A stretch of DNA of 64,000 bases from an uncultured Lachnospiraceae bacterium (GCA_910586615.1 CAJUJP010000002.1:124001-188000); one strand, 5' to 3'; positions 1 through 8,870 are shown, numbered from the stretch's first letter. Program-made: numbers and translations. The notes: generated by a model from the sequence alone, not told the origin.

Positions 1-1770
1 CTGACAGGCGGCGGCTGCGGGGATGCGAGACTCTTGACCTTGAAAGCGCTGGATGTCCTGCGAGACTGCAGTGTCGTCGTCTACGACAGTCTGGTGCCGG
101 AAGAGTTGTTAGAATTGACCAGAGCCGGCTGCGAAAAAATATATGTGGGCAAACGATACGGAAATCATGCCATGAAGCAGGATGAGATCAATGCCCTTCT
201 GGTGCAGAAGGCGCAGGAGGGAAAGACGGTGGTCCGCTTAAAAGGTGGTGATCCTTATGTGTTCGGCAGAGGCGGTGAAGAATTTCTGGCGTTGCAGAAG
301 GCGGGGATCTGCTGTGAGGAGATACCGGGGATATCCTCCGCGATCGCGGTTCCGGCGGTAGCAGGCATTCCGGTTACACACAGGGGACTTTCGGCGAGCG
401 TTACGGTAGTCACGGGGACGGCGGTGGACGCAGAGGGACAGGAACGTCTGCGGATGGATTTCGATACGCTGGCGAGGCTGGAAGGCACGCTGGTGATCCT
501 GATGGGGATGCACCATCTGCAGGAGATTGCGGACGGGCTCATAGAGGCGGGCAAAAGTCCGGATACGGCCTGCGCTGTGATTATGGAGGGAACGACGAAG
601 CGGCAGCGATGTATGAGAACCGTGCTGTCAAGGCTTCCGGCGGAGGCTTTCACACAAGGATTCACCGCGCCGGCAGTCATCGTGATCGGGGCGGTGGCCG
701 CGCTGGATCTGCGCGCTGGGAAGGGAGAAATACCGGAAGAGCAGAAAGAGGAAACGCCGGCAGGACGGGCAGAGGATACATGGGCGACGACGGTGACGTT
801 TGCCGATACAGTGCCGGAAGAGCAGATGGCGAACAAGGCATGGCCGCATAAGAAAGTTACCGTGGGAGTCACAGGAACGCCGCATTTTGTACAAAAAATG
901 TCGGCGGCGCTCGAAGCATTAAATATGCAGGCGCGTGAAAGATACAGTGAAGAAGATGAGGATATGCAGGCGTGTGATGAGAGCGCCTCAGCATGGACCG
1001 GCAGCTTTGCAATACGGGATATGGGATTTATGGAGATTCGACCCAATGATAAACCGTTTCCGGATATGAATGACTGCAGATGGCTTGTCTTTACCAGTCC
1101 AAACGGCGTTCGGGTCTTTATCGATAAGATGAAGCAGGAGCGAAAAGATCTGCGCATACTTGCCAGGAAGAGAATAGCGGTTATCGGTCCGGGAACGGCG
1201 GAAGAACTTGAGAGAAGAGGACTCTATGCGGACTATATGCCGTCTGTTTACGATGCGGCACATTTGGCGGAAGGTCTGACGCGGCTGATTCTGGCGGAAC
1301 GGACAAGTTCTTTAACGGCGGAACAGACAGAGAACTATGCGGTGAAACGGGCAGAAGGAGAGAGGGATGCAGCCGGGGCGCAGTGTGTGAAGGAGAAGAT
1401 TTCTCCTGCCGTATTTCTGCGGGCGAAACAGGGGAGTGACCAGCTGCCCCGTATTTTCGAGGGAAAAGGTATTCCTTATATAGAGTATCCGCTTTACGAA
1501 TTAGAGGTTCGTGAGGAAAAACGCGCCGTAGTGATCGCGAAACAGCCGGATTATATCGTATTTGGTTCGGCCATGGGGGTGCGGGCTTATTTCGAGGGCA
1601 TGGAAGAGGCGGGACTGTGCAATGAGAAGAGCCGCTATGTCTGTATCGGTCCTGTGTGCGCGGAAGAACTGCGGAAACATACAGAAAGGGATTTTCTTGT
1701 GGCTGAAGAGGCAGTCGCGGAGGCGATCGTGAAATGTCTGTATGAAGATATTGCTATGGCAGTATCTTGA
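1..1770 (+). CDS. cobA-hemD: Uroporphyrinogen-III C-methyltransferase / uroporphyrinogen-III synthase fusion, 5' partial
   Basis: Bifunctional tetrapyrrole enzyme. The first half (to about residue 240) is a SAM-dependent uroporphyrinogen-III methylase making precorrin-2; the second half (about residue 270 to the end) is uroporphyrinogen-III synthase. The reading frame is open from base 1, and GDARLLTLKALDVL is the usual start-proximal region of CobA, so only a few codons are missing. Visible methylase motifs are VYDSLVP, VRLKGGDPYVFGRGGEE and GIPVTHRG. The synthase half shows VFTSPNGVRVF, AVIGPGTAEELERRG and YIVFGSAMGVRAYF. The linker (about residues 235-275) and a stretch near residues 420-450 are rich in Glu, Ala and Thr and look like low-complexity additions. 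It is the first visible gene of a heme/siroheme/cobalamin cluster that continues with hemB and hemL. Confidence 0.93.
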   Translation: MTGGGCGDARLLTLKALDVLRDCSVVVYDSLVPEELLELTRAGCEKIYVGKRYGNHAMKQDEINALLVQKAQEGKTVVRLKGGDPYVFGRGGEEFLALQKAGICCEEIPGISSAIAVPAVAGIPVTHRGLSASVTVVTGTAVDAEGQERLRMDFDTLARLEGTLVILMGMHHLQEIADGLIEAGKSPDTACAVIMEGTTKRQRCMRTVLSRLPAEAFTQGFTAPAVIVIGAVAALDLRAGKGEIPEEQKEETPAGRAEDTWATTVTFADTVPEEQMANKAWPHKKVTVGVTGTPHFVQKMSAALEALNMQARERYSEEDEDMQACDESASAWTGSFAIRDMGFMEIRPNDKPFPDMNDCRWLVFTSPNGVRVFIDKMKQERKDLRILARKRIAVIGPGTAEELERRGLYADYMPSVYDAAHLAEGLTRLILAERTSSLTAEQTENYAVKRAEGERDAAGAQCVKEKISPAVFLRAKQGSDQLPRIFEGKGIPYIEYPLYELEVREEKRAVVIAKQPDYIVFGSAMGVRAYFEGMEEAGLCNEKSRYVCIGPVCAEELRKHTERDFLVAEEAVAEAIVKCLYEDIAMAVS

Positions 1771-1805
1771 AAAGCTTGTCATAAACCATACGTTATTATG
1801 ATATC

Positions 1806-1832
1806 AATTGGGCAGACATGATCTGCTCAATT
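1806..1832 (+). terminator. Hairpin after cobA-hemD
   Basis: A 10-bp inverted repeat (AATTGGGCAG and CTGCTCAATT, one G-T pair) with a 7-nt loop lies 35 bp after the stop codon. It has only a short T-run behind it, so it is at best a weak terminator. Confidence 0.35.
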
Positions 1833-1853
1833 TGATTATATGACAATATAGGT

Positions 1854-1882
1854 TTGACTTTCGTGCCATATAGAGATATGAT
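1854..1882 (+). promoter_or_regulatory. Sigma-A type promoter of the abiE pair
   Basis: TTGACT at 1854-1859, a 17-bp spacer and TATGAT at 1877-1882. The expected transcript start near 1889 lies after the ATG at 1878, which is why the GTG at 1920 is preferred as the abiEi start. It gives the toxin-antitoxin pair its own promoter inside the heme gene cluster. Confidence 0.55.
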
Positions 1883-1919
1883 TATAAGCATAGAAGTCAA
1901 TAGAAAGAAGAGGGTTATT

Positions 1920-2513
1920 GTGGGAGCAACTGAAGAGATCATTAAGATGGCAAAAAAGAATAATGGCACAGTTACTACTGCAATGGTGGTTGCGGCAGGC
2001 TTTTCTCGCGGGAACATCAAATATCTTGTTGATAAAGGCAGGATTGAGAAGTCCACAAGAGGCGTTTATATTTTACCGGAAGTCTGGGATGATGAGATTT
2101 TCAATTTGCAGAGTCGATTTAAAAGAGGAATTTATTCCCATGAAACGGCATTGTTTTTGTGGGATTTAACAGATAGAACACCAAACAGATATCATATGAC
2201 TTTTCCGGTGAATTATAATTTGACAAAGCCAAAGGAAGATGGGGTTCGATGCGCACAGTGTAAAAAAGAGTTATATGGTTTGGGAATAACAGAAGTGACT
2301 ACACCGGGGGGAAATACGGTGAGAACATATAACGTGGAGCGGACACTTTGTGACATTTTAAGACCTCATAGCCGTGTGGATATTCAGGTAATGACGCAGG
2401 CATTTAAACGTTATACAACCGGGTATGATAAAAATATTCCGATTTTATCAGAGTATGCAAAAATTCTAAAGGTTGAAACAAGACTCAGAACATATCTGGA
2501 GATATTGTTATGA
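1920..2513 (+). CDS. abiEi: AbiEi-family antitoxin (type IV toxin-antitoxin)
   Basis: Antitoxin and autorepressor of the AbiE family. About 197 residues from the GTG at 1920, which follows GAAGAGGG at good spacing and gives the family-like beginning MGATEEIIKMAKKNNG. The N-terminal winged helix (about residues 1-60) contains AAGFSRGNIKYLVDKGRIEK followed by GVYILPEVWDDE. The C-terminal antitoxin domain contains YNVERTLCDIL, a hallmark of this family. The stop overlaps the start of the toxin gene (TTATGA), which indicates translational coupling. Base composition is more AT-rich than hemB and hemL, which suggests acquisition. Other in-frame starts at 1878 and 1947 are possible. Confidence 0.85.
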   Translation: MGATEEIIKMAKKNNGTVTTAMVVAAGFSRGNIKYLVDKGRIEKSTRGVYILPEVWDDEIFNLQSRFKRGIYSHETALFLWDLTDRTPNRYHMTFPVNYNLTKPKEDGVRCAQCKKELYGLGITEVTTPGGNTVRTYNVERTLCDILRPHSRVDIQVMTQAFKRYTTGYDKNIPILSEYAKILKVETRLRTYLEILL

Positions 2514-3340
2514 AAAATGCAATGCAATTAAAGGCGATTGTTAAAAATCTTGCAAAAGAGAAACATATATCGGCACAACTTATTATGTAGAATTATATGC
2601 TGGAGCGATTGCTGGAACGAATATCTATTTCAAAGTATCAGCAGAATTTTATTCTGAAAGGTGGTTTTTTGATTGCAGCAATGGTCGGCATCGACACCAG
2701 AGCAACTATGGATATGGATGCGACAATAAAGGGCCTGCCTGTAAATGAACAGGTTGTCCGGGAAATGTTTGGAGAAATCTGTAAAATAGAGTTAGAAGAT
2801 GAGGTAACATTTAGCTTTCGCAATATTGGGGAAATTCGTGATGGAGATGTGTACAAAGGATATCGGGTTTCATTATCTGCAAATTATCCGCCAATGGAAG
2901 TTCCTTTGAAGCTGGACATTACCACCGGTGATAAGATTATTCCAAAGGAAATTGAATATCAATTCAAACTGCTTTTGGAGGATAGGAGTATTTCGGTACT
3001 TGCTTATAACTTAGAAACAATAATGGCAGAAAAATTGGAGACAATAATATCCAGAGGTGATCAGAACACAAGATCAAGAGAATACATATTGGCTAAGCTG
3101 CATTATTCGAATATAGAACCTGATGCATTAAAGGCGGCATTGCATGCAACTGCGGAGAGACGTGGTTCGACAGTGGTGGTTCAAGATTATTGTAGAATTA
3201 TGGATATTGTTAGAAATAGCACGATCATGCAAAAACAATGGGAAAGCTATCAAAGAGATTTTGAGTATGCAGCGGATATTTTGTTTAAAGACGCGTGCGA
3301 TACGGTTGTACAATTGATGAATTTGCTAATGGATACTTAA
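2510..3340 (+). pseudogene. abiEii: AbiEii-family nucleotidyltransferase toxin, interrupted by a stop codon
   Basis: The toxin partner of the preceding antitoxin. Its ATG at 2510 overlaps the antitoxin stop, but codon 27 is TAG (2588-2590). The frame continues immediately with NYMLERLLERISISKYQQNF, as expected for an AbiEii protein, so a sense codon (plausibly CAG) has become a stop. The remainder is intact: FILKGGFLIAAMVGI with DMDATI forms the nucleotidyltransferase core, and MAEKLETIISR is the AbiEii signature helix. Re-initiation at the ATG at 2597 could yield a 247-residue protein lacking the first 29 residues, so total inactivation is not proven. No second frameshift is visible. Confidence 0.8.
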
Positions 3341-3425
3341 AATTCTTATTTTTATGGTATAGGAAATTAAATCTGCAGGTTAAATATAAATTGCCGGATC
3401 TGCAGGAGAGAACAAGGAGAAAACC

Positions 3426-4382
3426 ATGTACCGATTCAGAAGACTGCGCAGAGACGTGCGCATTCGTTCCATGATGCAGGAGACAAGGCTGCATCCGAAA
3501 GATTTCATCTATCCCGTCTTTGTGATAGAAGGGGAAAACATTAAGAATCCGGTGGCGTCCATGCCGGGAATCTATCAATATTCCATCGACCGTCTGGAAG
3601 AGATTCTGGAGCAGATAAAAGAGGCGGGAATCGGCGGTATTATGCTTTTCGGGATTCCGCGGCACAAGGACCCGCAAGGGAGTCAGGCATATGCGGCGGA
3701 CGGGATCACCCAGCGGGCAGTCCGTTATATCAAGGAAAACTATCCGGAAATATACATTGTAGTGGATATCTGCCTGTGTGAATATACTTCTCACGGACAT
3801 TGCGGTATGGTGCACGGAGAAGAAATTCTAAATGATGAAACGCTGCCTTATCTGGTGAAGATGGCGGTGAGCCTTGCCGAAGCCGGAGCGGATATGGCGG
3901 CGCCTTCCGACATGATGGACGGGCGTGTGGCGGCTATACGGGAAGGACTGGATCAGGCAGGATTTACACAGATGCCGATCATGGCTTACAGCGCCAAATT
4001 TGCGTCTGCTTATTACGGGCCTTTCCGTGATGCAGCCCACTCCGCGCCGGGCTTTGGCGACCGTAAGAGTTATCAGATGGATTTTGCCAACGGACAGGAG
4101 GCGATCAGGGAGATCGGGGCGGATATAGAAGAGGGCGCGGATATTGTGATGGTAAAACCCGCGCTGGCATATCTGGATGTGTTAAAACAGGCGGCGCTCA
4201 CCTTTAAAGTGCCGCTCGCGGTATATAATGTGAGCGGTGAGTATGCCATGGTGAAGGCGGCGGCCGCCAACGGGTGGATCGACGAGAAGCGGATCGTAAT
4301 GGAAAATCTGACAGCCATGAAGCGGGCGGGGGCACAGATCATCATTACCTATCATGCGCTGGATGCGGTGAAGTGGTTATGA
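3426..4382 (+). CDS. hemB: Delta-aminolevulinic acid dehydratase (porphobilinogen synthase)
   Basis: Condenses two molecules of 5-aminolevulinate to porphobilinogen, the second common step of tetrapyrrole synthesis, in the cytoplasm. The length of 318 residues is typical. The two active-site lysines are visible: K191 in MAYSAKFASAYYG and K244 in VMVKPALAYLD. The zinc-type cysteines are C116, C118 and C126 in CLCEYTSHGHCG, so this is a zinc-dependent enzyme. The ATG at 3426 follows AAGGAG at good spacing. It sits 91 bp before hemL in the same direction, which supports one transcription unit supplying ALA (HemL) and using it (HemB). Confidence 0.97.
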   Translation: MYRFRRLRRDVRIRSMMQETRLHPKDFIYPVFVIEGENIKNPVASMPGIYQYSIDRLEEILEQIKEAGIGGIMLFGIPRHKDPQGSQAYAADGITQRAVRYIKENYPEIYIVVDICLCEYTSHGHCGMVHGEEILNDETLPYLVKMAVSLAEAGADMAAPSDMMDGRVAAIREGLDQAGFTQMPIMAYSAKFASAYYGPFRDAAHSAPGFGDRKSYQMDFANGQEAIREIGADIEEGADIVMVKPALAYLDVLKQAALTFKVPLAVYNVSGEYAMVKAAAANGWIDEKRIVMENLTAMKRAGAQIIITYHALDAVKWL

Positions 4383-4473
4383 CATACGGCTGTGATATCA
4401 ACAGGCTGAATTTACCGGAAGCTTCCTGTGGGAGGAAGGTATAGAACGGCGACGGGAGTGGAGGACCGCAACA

Positions 4474-5874
4474 ATGATTACAACGAGGTCGGAACAACTT
4501 TTTAGAAAAGCAAAGACACTGATTCCCGGCGGGGTCAATTCTCCGGTACGGGCTTTTGCGGCAGTAGGCGGACAACCTTTCTTCGTGGAGCGGGCTGAGG
4601 GACCGTGGCTCATGGATGCGGACGGCAACCGGTATCTGGATTATGTCTGTTCCTGGGGGCCGGGGATTCTGGGACATGCCCACCCTAAGGTGATCGAGGC
4701 AGTGCGGCAGACCTGTGAGAAGGGTCTGACCTTCGGCGCGCCGACTGCCGGAGAGGTGGAACTGGCGGAACTGATCTGTACCTGTGTGCCGAATGTCGAG
4801 ATGGTACGGTTAGTCAGTTCCGGAACCGAGGCTGTGATGAGTGCCGTGCGGGTGGCGAGGGGATATACAGGCAGAGATAAAATCATTAAATTTGCGGGCA
4901 ACTACCACGGACACTCTGACGGTCTGCTTGTGAAGGCAGGTTCCGGGCTTATGACGCAGTCGGTACCGGACAGCGCGGGCGTACCGGCAGGTTATGCGGC
5001 GAGCACACTGACGGCAGTATATAATGATACAGAATCGGTGCGAAGTCTGCTGGAAGAAAACAGAGGGCAGGTGGCGGCGGTCGTGGTGGAGCCGGTGGCA
5101 GCCAATATGGGCGTGGTGCCGCCGAAGGATGGCTTTCTGCAATTTCTGCGAAAAATCGCGTCAGAGCATGGCGCGCTGTTGATTTTTGACGAGGTCATTA
5201 CGGGATTCCGGCTGGCGCTTGGCGGTGCCACAGAGTATACGGGCGTTGAGGCAGATCTGTACACCTTCGGCAAGATCGTTGGCGGTGGCATGCCGCTGGC
5301 GGCTTATGGAGGAAGAAGGGATATTATGTCCTGCATCGCGCCGCTTGGAGCCGTCTATCAGGCCGGGACGCTTTCGGGGAATCCGGTGGCGGTAGCGGCA
5401 GGCATTGAGACACTTAAAATTCTGATGGAAGATACGGGAATCTATGAGCGGATCGACAAACGGGCGGCAAGGCTGGCCAGTGCTTTCCGTGAAGCCGGGC
5501 TTATCGTGAACCGTGCAGGATCTCTGCTTTCGGCGTTTTTTGTACCTGGATGGGAGAATGGGTATTTTGCCTGTATAGAGAGCGCATCTGGCGGAAGCGA
5601 TTCAGCATTTGTACAGGAAGACTGCGCATCCGGCGGCAAAGATTTCGCCTCTGATGGATTGGAAAGAACACGAAGGATAGAAAATTATGACGATGCGTGT
5701 CAATGTGACAGAGACGCTTTTGCAGATTATTTTAACAGGATGCTTGCAAGGGGCATCTATGTAGCGCCGTCTCAGTTTGAGGCATTGTTTGTGTCGGATG
5801 CCCATTCGGAGGAACTGATTGACAAAACCTGTGAGATAATCTCCGGGAGCATAGAGCAAATGAAACACAGCTGA
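4474..5874 (+). CDS. hemL: Glutamate-1-semialdehyde 2,1-aminomutase
   Basis: PLP-dependent enzyme that converts glutamate-1-semialdehyde to 5-aminolevulinate in the C5 pathway. The start follows GGAGTGGAGG. Visible motifs include GGVNSPVRAF near the N-terminus, NYHGHSDGLLVKAGSG, IFDEVITGFR and the PLP lysine K267 in TFGKIVGGGMPLAAYGG. At 466 residues it is longer than the usual 425-435. The excess is a Ser/Gly/Asp/Cys-rich insert at about residues 359-400, just before a region that aligns with the normal NYEDA...FFRAML segment. The C-terminal APSQFEALFVSDAHSEELI is intact. The catalytic core is complete, so the enzyme is expected to work. Confidence 0.96.
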   Translation: MITTRSEQLFRKAKTLIPGGVNSPVRAFAAVGGQPFFVERAEGPWLMDADGNRYLDYVCSWGPGILGHAHPKVIEAVRQTCEKGLTFGAPTAGEVELAELICTCVPNVEMVRLVSSGTEAVMSAVRVARGYTGRDKIIKFAGNYHGHSDGLLVKAGSGLMTQSVPDSAGVPAGYAASTLTAVYNDTESVRSLLEENRGQVAAVVVEPVAANMGVVPPKDGFLQFLRKIASEHGALLIFDEVITGFRLALGGATEYTGVEADLYTFGKIVGGGMPLAAYGGRRDIMSCIAPLGAVYQAGTLSGNPVAVAAGIETLKILMEDTGIYERIDKRAARLASAFREAGLIVNRAGSLLSAFFVPGWENGYFACIESASGGSDSAFVQEDCASGGKDFASDGLERTRRIENYDDACQCDRDAFADYFNRMLARGIYVAPSQFEALFVSDAHSEELIDKTCEIISGSIEQMKHS

Positions 5875-5935
5875 ACAGGCAAAGCGAGTTTTGCAAACGA
5901 ACGTGTTTGATATCAGGCAAATGGAGAAAAGCAGT

Positions 5936-6655
5936 ATGGTACGGATAGCAATTTGTGATGATAACGAGGAATGCGTTTCAGGTATAGAAACGGTTGTCGA
6001 CCAATTTTTTAAAACGCACTGCGTGGAGTGTGCCATTCAAACTTATCAATCCAGTGAGAACTTATTGTATGATCTGCGGGACGGAATCGGTTATGATCTG
6101 CTGCTTCTGGATATCGAAATGCCGGAAGTTGACGGAATGGATCTGGCGAAAGTGATTCTCGACACGCTGCCCGCCGCAAAGATCATCTTTATCACATCTC
6201 ATTTGGAGTATGCGATTACGGCTTATGAATTTTCGGTGTTTCGGTATATTCCCAAGACGGTTATCAGCGAGAAGCTGCCGCCTGCGCTGGAAGATTATTA
6301 TAAACTGTACAGTCTGGAAAGAGATGAATTCTATACGGTTGAGATAAAGAATCATGTGGAGCAGTTGCCGTACAGAGAAATACTGTATATCCTGAAAGAC
6401 GGCAAGTATGCAGTCTTTTACATGACAGGCGGGAAACAGCAGCCGGTGCGAAAGACTCTGGCACAGGTCTTTGAAGAGATAAGCCGGGAGTATTTCTATT
6501 TTGCGGATAGAGGGTGTATTGTAAATCTGGCAAATGTGGCCGGCATGGACGACAGGAGTATACTTTTTGTGGAGGATCAACGCATTGCCATCAGTAAAAC
6601 AAACCTTTCGGATTTTAAGACGACCATGCTCCGTTTCTGGAGGAAACAAATATGA
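5936..6655 (+). CDS. LytTR-family response regulator (AgrA/ComE type)
   Basis: Cytoplasmic transcription regulator of a peptide-sensing style two-component system. The receiver domain (residues 1-125) has acidic pocket residues in CDDNE and the phospho-acceptor D59 in LLLLDIEMPEVDG. The LytTR DNA-binding domain (about 140-239) includes VEIKNHVEQLPYREILYILK and the closing region FADRGCIVNLANV. The ATG at 5936 is chosen because it follows GGAG by 9 bp and begins MVRIAICDDN; an in-frame ATG at 5921 is possible. Its stop overlaps the start of the sensor kinase (ATGA), and a LytTR-type direct repeat lies before the downstream peptide/ABC operon, its likely target. Confidence 0.9.
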   Translation: MVRIAICDDNEECVSGIETVVDQFFKTHCVECAIQTYQSSENLLYDLRDGIGYDLLLLDIEMPEVDGMDLAKVILDTLPAAKIIFITSHLEYAITAYEFSVFRYIPKTVISEKLPPALEDYYKLYSLERDEFYTVEIKNHVEQLPYREILYILKDGKYAVFYMTGGKQQPVRKTLAQVFEEISREYFYFADRGCIVNLANVAGMDDRSILFVEDQRIAISKTNLSDFKTTMLRFWRKQI

Positions 6656-7956
6656 TCGGGGTTCAGATATTGGCAGAATGGCTGGCGACATTCATTGAAG
6701 TGGTGTTTTATTTTTCGATTATTCATGTACTGGCGCCGGAACAATTCAAAAGAAAAAAGCAGATGATGATGTTTCTGGTGATTACATCTATTATTACTGC
6801 CGGTGTGATTTTACTTAACTTTATTGATTTGTCTTTCAGCCTTACAACGATTATTTATTCTGCTTTTGCAATGGCGTTTGGCGCCTGTATCCTGTTTCAG
6901 GGGAACTTTATCAGTTTCCTTTTTGTATTCGTGGTTTATGTTACAGGGCTGAATTTTGTGGAAGGCCTGATCGTGATGCTGCTTGAGAACGCTGTCGGTC
7001 AGGGTTTTTCGGTGCGATTTCAAGTGGGATTCAGTACCATGCGTATCTATGTGATCATCCTGTTTAAGATAGTAGACAGTCTTGTTATGGTGTTTGTTCA
7101 TTTCCTGTTGAAAAGAGCAGCATTACGGTTGGGAAAGGCGAGAATTGCATTGGCAGGTGCAATATTAGGATTTATGAGTGCAACCTATTGGCTGTCAAGG
7201 AATGCGGCAGCGAATTTGAAGGCGGATTTGACCCAGACTGTTTTAGCATTGGCGTTCGTCTTTATCATCTGTTCCGCCTATTTCTATTATCGCCTGCGGC
7301 AGATACGGCAGGAACAGGAATATACAGCTTTGCAGAATGAACTGCTGGCCAAAAATTATCAGGTGGCAAAGGAGTCCTATGAATCGAACGCCCGTCTGTA
7401 TCATGATATGGGAAACCACTTTTGCATGATTCAAAACTATCTGGCAGATGGTAAAGTTGAGGAGGCGAAAGTCTATCTGGAAAGCCTGGGCAGGAACAGG
7501 AAGGCTTATTCTGTGGAACAGTATACAGGTATTGAGGCTGTTGATTATATTTTAAGCCAGAAAGCGGAACTTGCAAGGGAGCAGAAGGTAGAAACAAGAA
7601 TTCACGCTGAATATCCGAAAGACTGTAACATAGATCCGGTGGACTTGTGTACGATTTTGACGAATCTGCTGGATAATGCGATCGAGGCGTGTGAGAAACT
7701 GTCGGAGACATCTGCAAAGAAGTTGTCCGTAACCATCCGGCGCATTAATCAGTTTATTATGATACAAATCGCAAACAGCTGTCTGGAAGAACCGGTGATG
7801 ACCAAAGGGAACTTTGTGACTTCCAAGGCGGACAGGCTGCATCACGGATGGGGAATGAAAAATATAAAATCGGCAGTAGAGAAATATCACGGAACAATGG
7901 AGTATGAGTATAGCGGGAACATGTATACCGTAAGCGTCATGCTTTTTTATCAATAA
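6652..7956 (+). CDS. GHKL-domain sensor histidine kinase (AgrC type)
   Basis: Membrane sensor kinase partnered with the preceding LytTR regulator. The N-terminal 200 residues contain about six hydrophobic helices. A coiled linker follows (RQIRQEQEYTALQNELLAKN), then the dimerisation helix with the likely phospho-accepting H251 in YHDMGNHF. The GHKL ATPase domain has the N-box LTNLLDNAIEACEKL and a G-box near HGWGMKNIKSAVEKY. The gene overlaps the regulator by 4 bp, so the two are translationally coupled. The signal is unknown; the AgrC-like architecture suggests a peptide or membrane-active compound, and the ABC transporter downstream fits a detoxification or export role. Confidence 0.9.
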   Translation: MIGVQILAEWLATFIEVVFYFSIIHVLAPEQFKRKKQMMMFLVITSIITAGVILLNFIDLSFSLTTIIYSAFAMAFGACILFQGNFISFLFVFVVYVTGLNFVEGLIVMLLENAVGQGFSVRFQVGFSTMRIYVIILFKIVDSLVMVFVHFLLKRAALRLGKARIALAGAILGFMSATYWLSRNAAANLKADLTQTVLALAFVFIICSAYFYYRLRQIRQEQEYTALQNELLAKNYQVAKESYESNARLYHDMGNHFCMIQNYLADGKVEEAKVYLESLGRNRKAYSVEQYTGIEAVDYILSQKAELAREQKVETRIHAEYPKDCNIDPVDLCTILTNLLDNAIEACEKLSETSAKKLSVTIRRINQFIMIQIANSCLEEPVMTKGNFVTSKADRLHHGWGMKNIKSAVEKYHGTMEYEYSGNMYTVSVMLFYQ

Positions 7957-7966
7957 AATTTCAGGG

Positions 7967-8023
7967 GCAGTTACCCACTGTTTTGAGGACAGTTGCGGCA
8001 GCTGCTTTTTTATGTGCTAAAGT
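7967..8023 (+). promoter_or_regulatory. Putative LytTR-type operator and extended -10 promoter
   Basis: Two imperfect direct repeats, GCAGTTACC (7967-7975) and ACAGTTGCG (7989-7997), have a 22-bp period. This resembles the pair of ACAGTTAAG-like half sites bound by AgrA-type LytTR proteins. An extended -10 element, TGCTAAAGT (8015-8023), follows, and no good -35 is visible, as is usual for activator-dependent promoters. It sits just before the 26-residue peptide gene. Assignment is by pattern only. Confidence 0.5.
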
Positions 8024-8049
8024 ACCTGTAGAGCAAAGGAGGCAAGCGA

Positions 8050-8130
8050 ATGTGGAAATTAATTTTGGCGATTTTAATCTTAATTGCACTGGCTGTTCTT
8101 GCCGTGCTGGTTTATTTCAAGCAGAGATAG
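8050..8130 (+). CDS. 26-residue hydrophobic membrane peptide
   Basis: A very short gene, MWKLILAILILIALAVLAVL followed by VYFKQR and TAG. It starts 6 bp after a strong AAAGGAGG site. The product is one uninterrupted hydrophobic helix of about 20 residues with a basic C-terminal tail (K, R), so it should insert in the membrane as a single-pass peptide. Its stop codon overlaps the AGGAGG site that serves the ABC ATPase gene at 8144, which argues for coupled translation and for a real gene. It lacks the cysteine expected of a cyclic-lactone autoinducer and any leader or cleavage motif. A small subunit or regulator of the kinase or transporter is the simplest inference; no homologue is recognised. 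Confidence 0.65.
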   Translation: MWKLILAILILIALAVLAVLVYFKQR

Positions 8131-8143
8131 GAGGAACTATTGC

Positions 8144-8869
8144 ATGAATGAAAATGTTATTTTGGATGTCCGGCGTCTGCAAAAGGGTTACAGGAAATCC
8201 CCCGTACTGAAAGATGTATCCTTTCAGATTAAGCAGGGACATATTCTGGGACTGATTGGAAAGAACGGAGCAGGGAAAACAACACTGATGAAGTCCATTC
8301 TCGGGCTGAACACGAATTATCAAGGGGAAATCATTTTTCATGGAAAGAAACTGATGCCATCCGATGAGACAATGAAAGCGGAAATCGGTTCGCTCGTAGA
8401 TGTCAGTTTTTACGATGATATGACGGCATATCAGAATTTGAAAGTCATCATGATGCTCACAAAGGCGGTTCCTGCCGCAGAACAGGATGAACGCATCCGG
8501 GAGCTTCTCTCTTTTGTGGGGTTGGAATCATCCGGTAAAAAAAGCGTTCGCTCGTTTTCGTTCGGTATGAAGCAGCGTCTGGCACTTGCGCAGGCAATGA
8601 TCACAAAACCTGTACTGCTGATTTTGGATGAGCCGTTTGTGGGGCTTGACCCTATTGGAATAGAGGATGTGAAGGAGCTGCTGCGGAAACTCTGCCGGGA
8701 AAACAAAACATCTATCATTTTTTCCAGCCACCAGCTTACCGAGGTGTGTGACCTTGCCGATGATATTGTGATCTTGAACAATGGTGTGATCTCGTATGCC
8801 GACACATACGAAAATATGAAAAGCAGCGGCTTATCCTTTGTGGAGCTAATGAGACAGGAGGGGAACTAA
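8144..8869 (+). CDS. ABC transporter ATP-binding protein (ABC-2 exporter type)
   Basis: Cytoplasmic ATPase of an exporter, about 241 residues. Walker A is LIGKNGAGKTTLMK, the signature is FSFGMKQRLALAQAM, Walker B is LLILDEPFVGLDP and the switch histidine lies in IIFSSHQLTEV. The start at 8144 is supported by TAGGAGG 10 bp upstream; a longer in-frame reading from 8084 would lack a site and overlap the peptide gene. It is followed after one base by the permease. Its resemblance is to ATPases of bacteriocin-immunity and drug-export systems that sit next to AgrC/AgrA-type regulators, so export of a membrane-active peptide is inferred. Confidence 0.92.
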   Translation: MNENVILDVRRLQKGYRKSPVLKDVSFQIKQGHILGLIGKNGAGKTTLMKSILGLNTNYQGEIIFHGKKLMPSDETMKAEIGSLVDVSFYDDMTAYQNLKVIMMLTKAVPAAEQDERIRELLSFVGLESSGKKSVRSFSFGMKQRLALAQAMITKPVLLILDEPFVGLDPIGIEDVKELLRKLCRENKTSIIFSSHQLTEVCDLADDIVILNNGVISYADTYENMKSSGLSFVELMRQEGN

Positions 8870-8870
8870 T

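Noticed and set aside
8050..8130. Autoinducer peptide (AgrD or cyclic-lactone type) for the GHKL kinase
   Set aside because: The peptide has no cysteine, no leader-core boundary and no AgrB-type processing gene nearby; it reads as a plain transmembrane helix.
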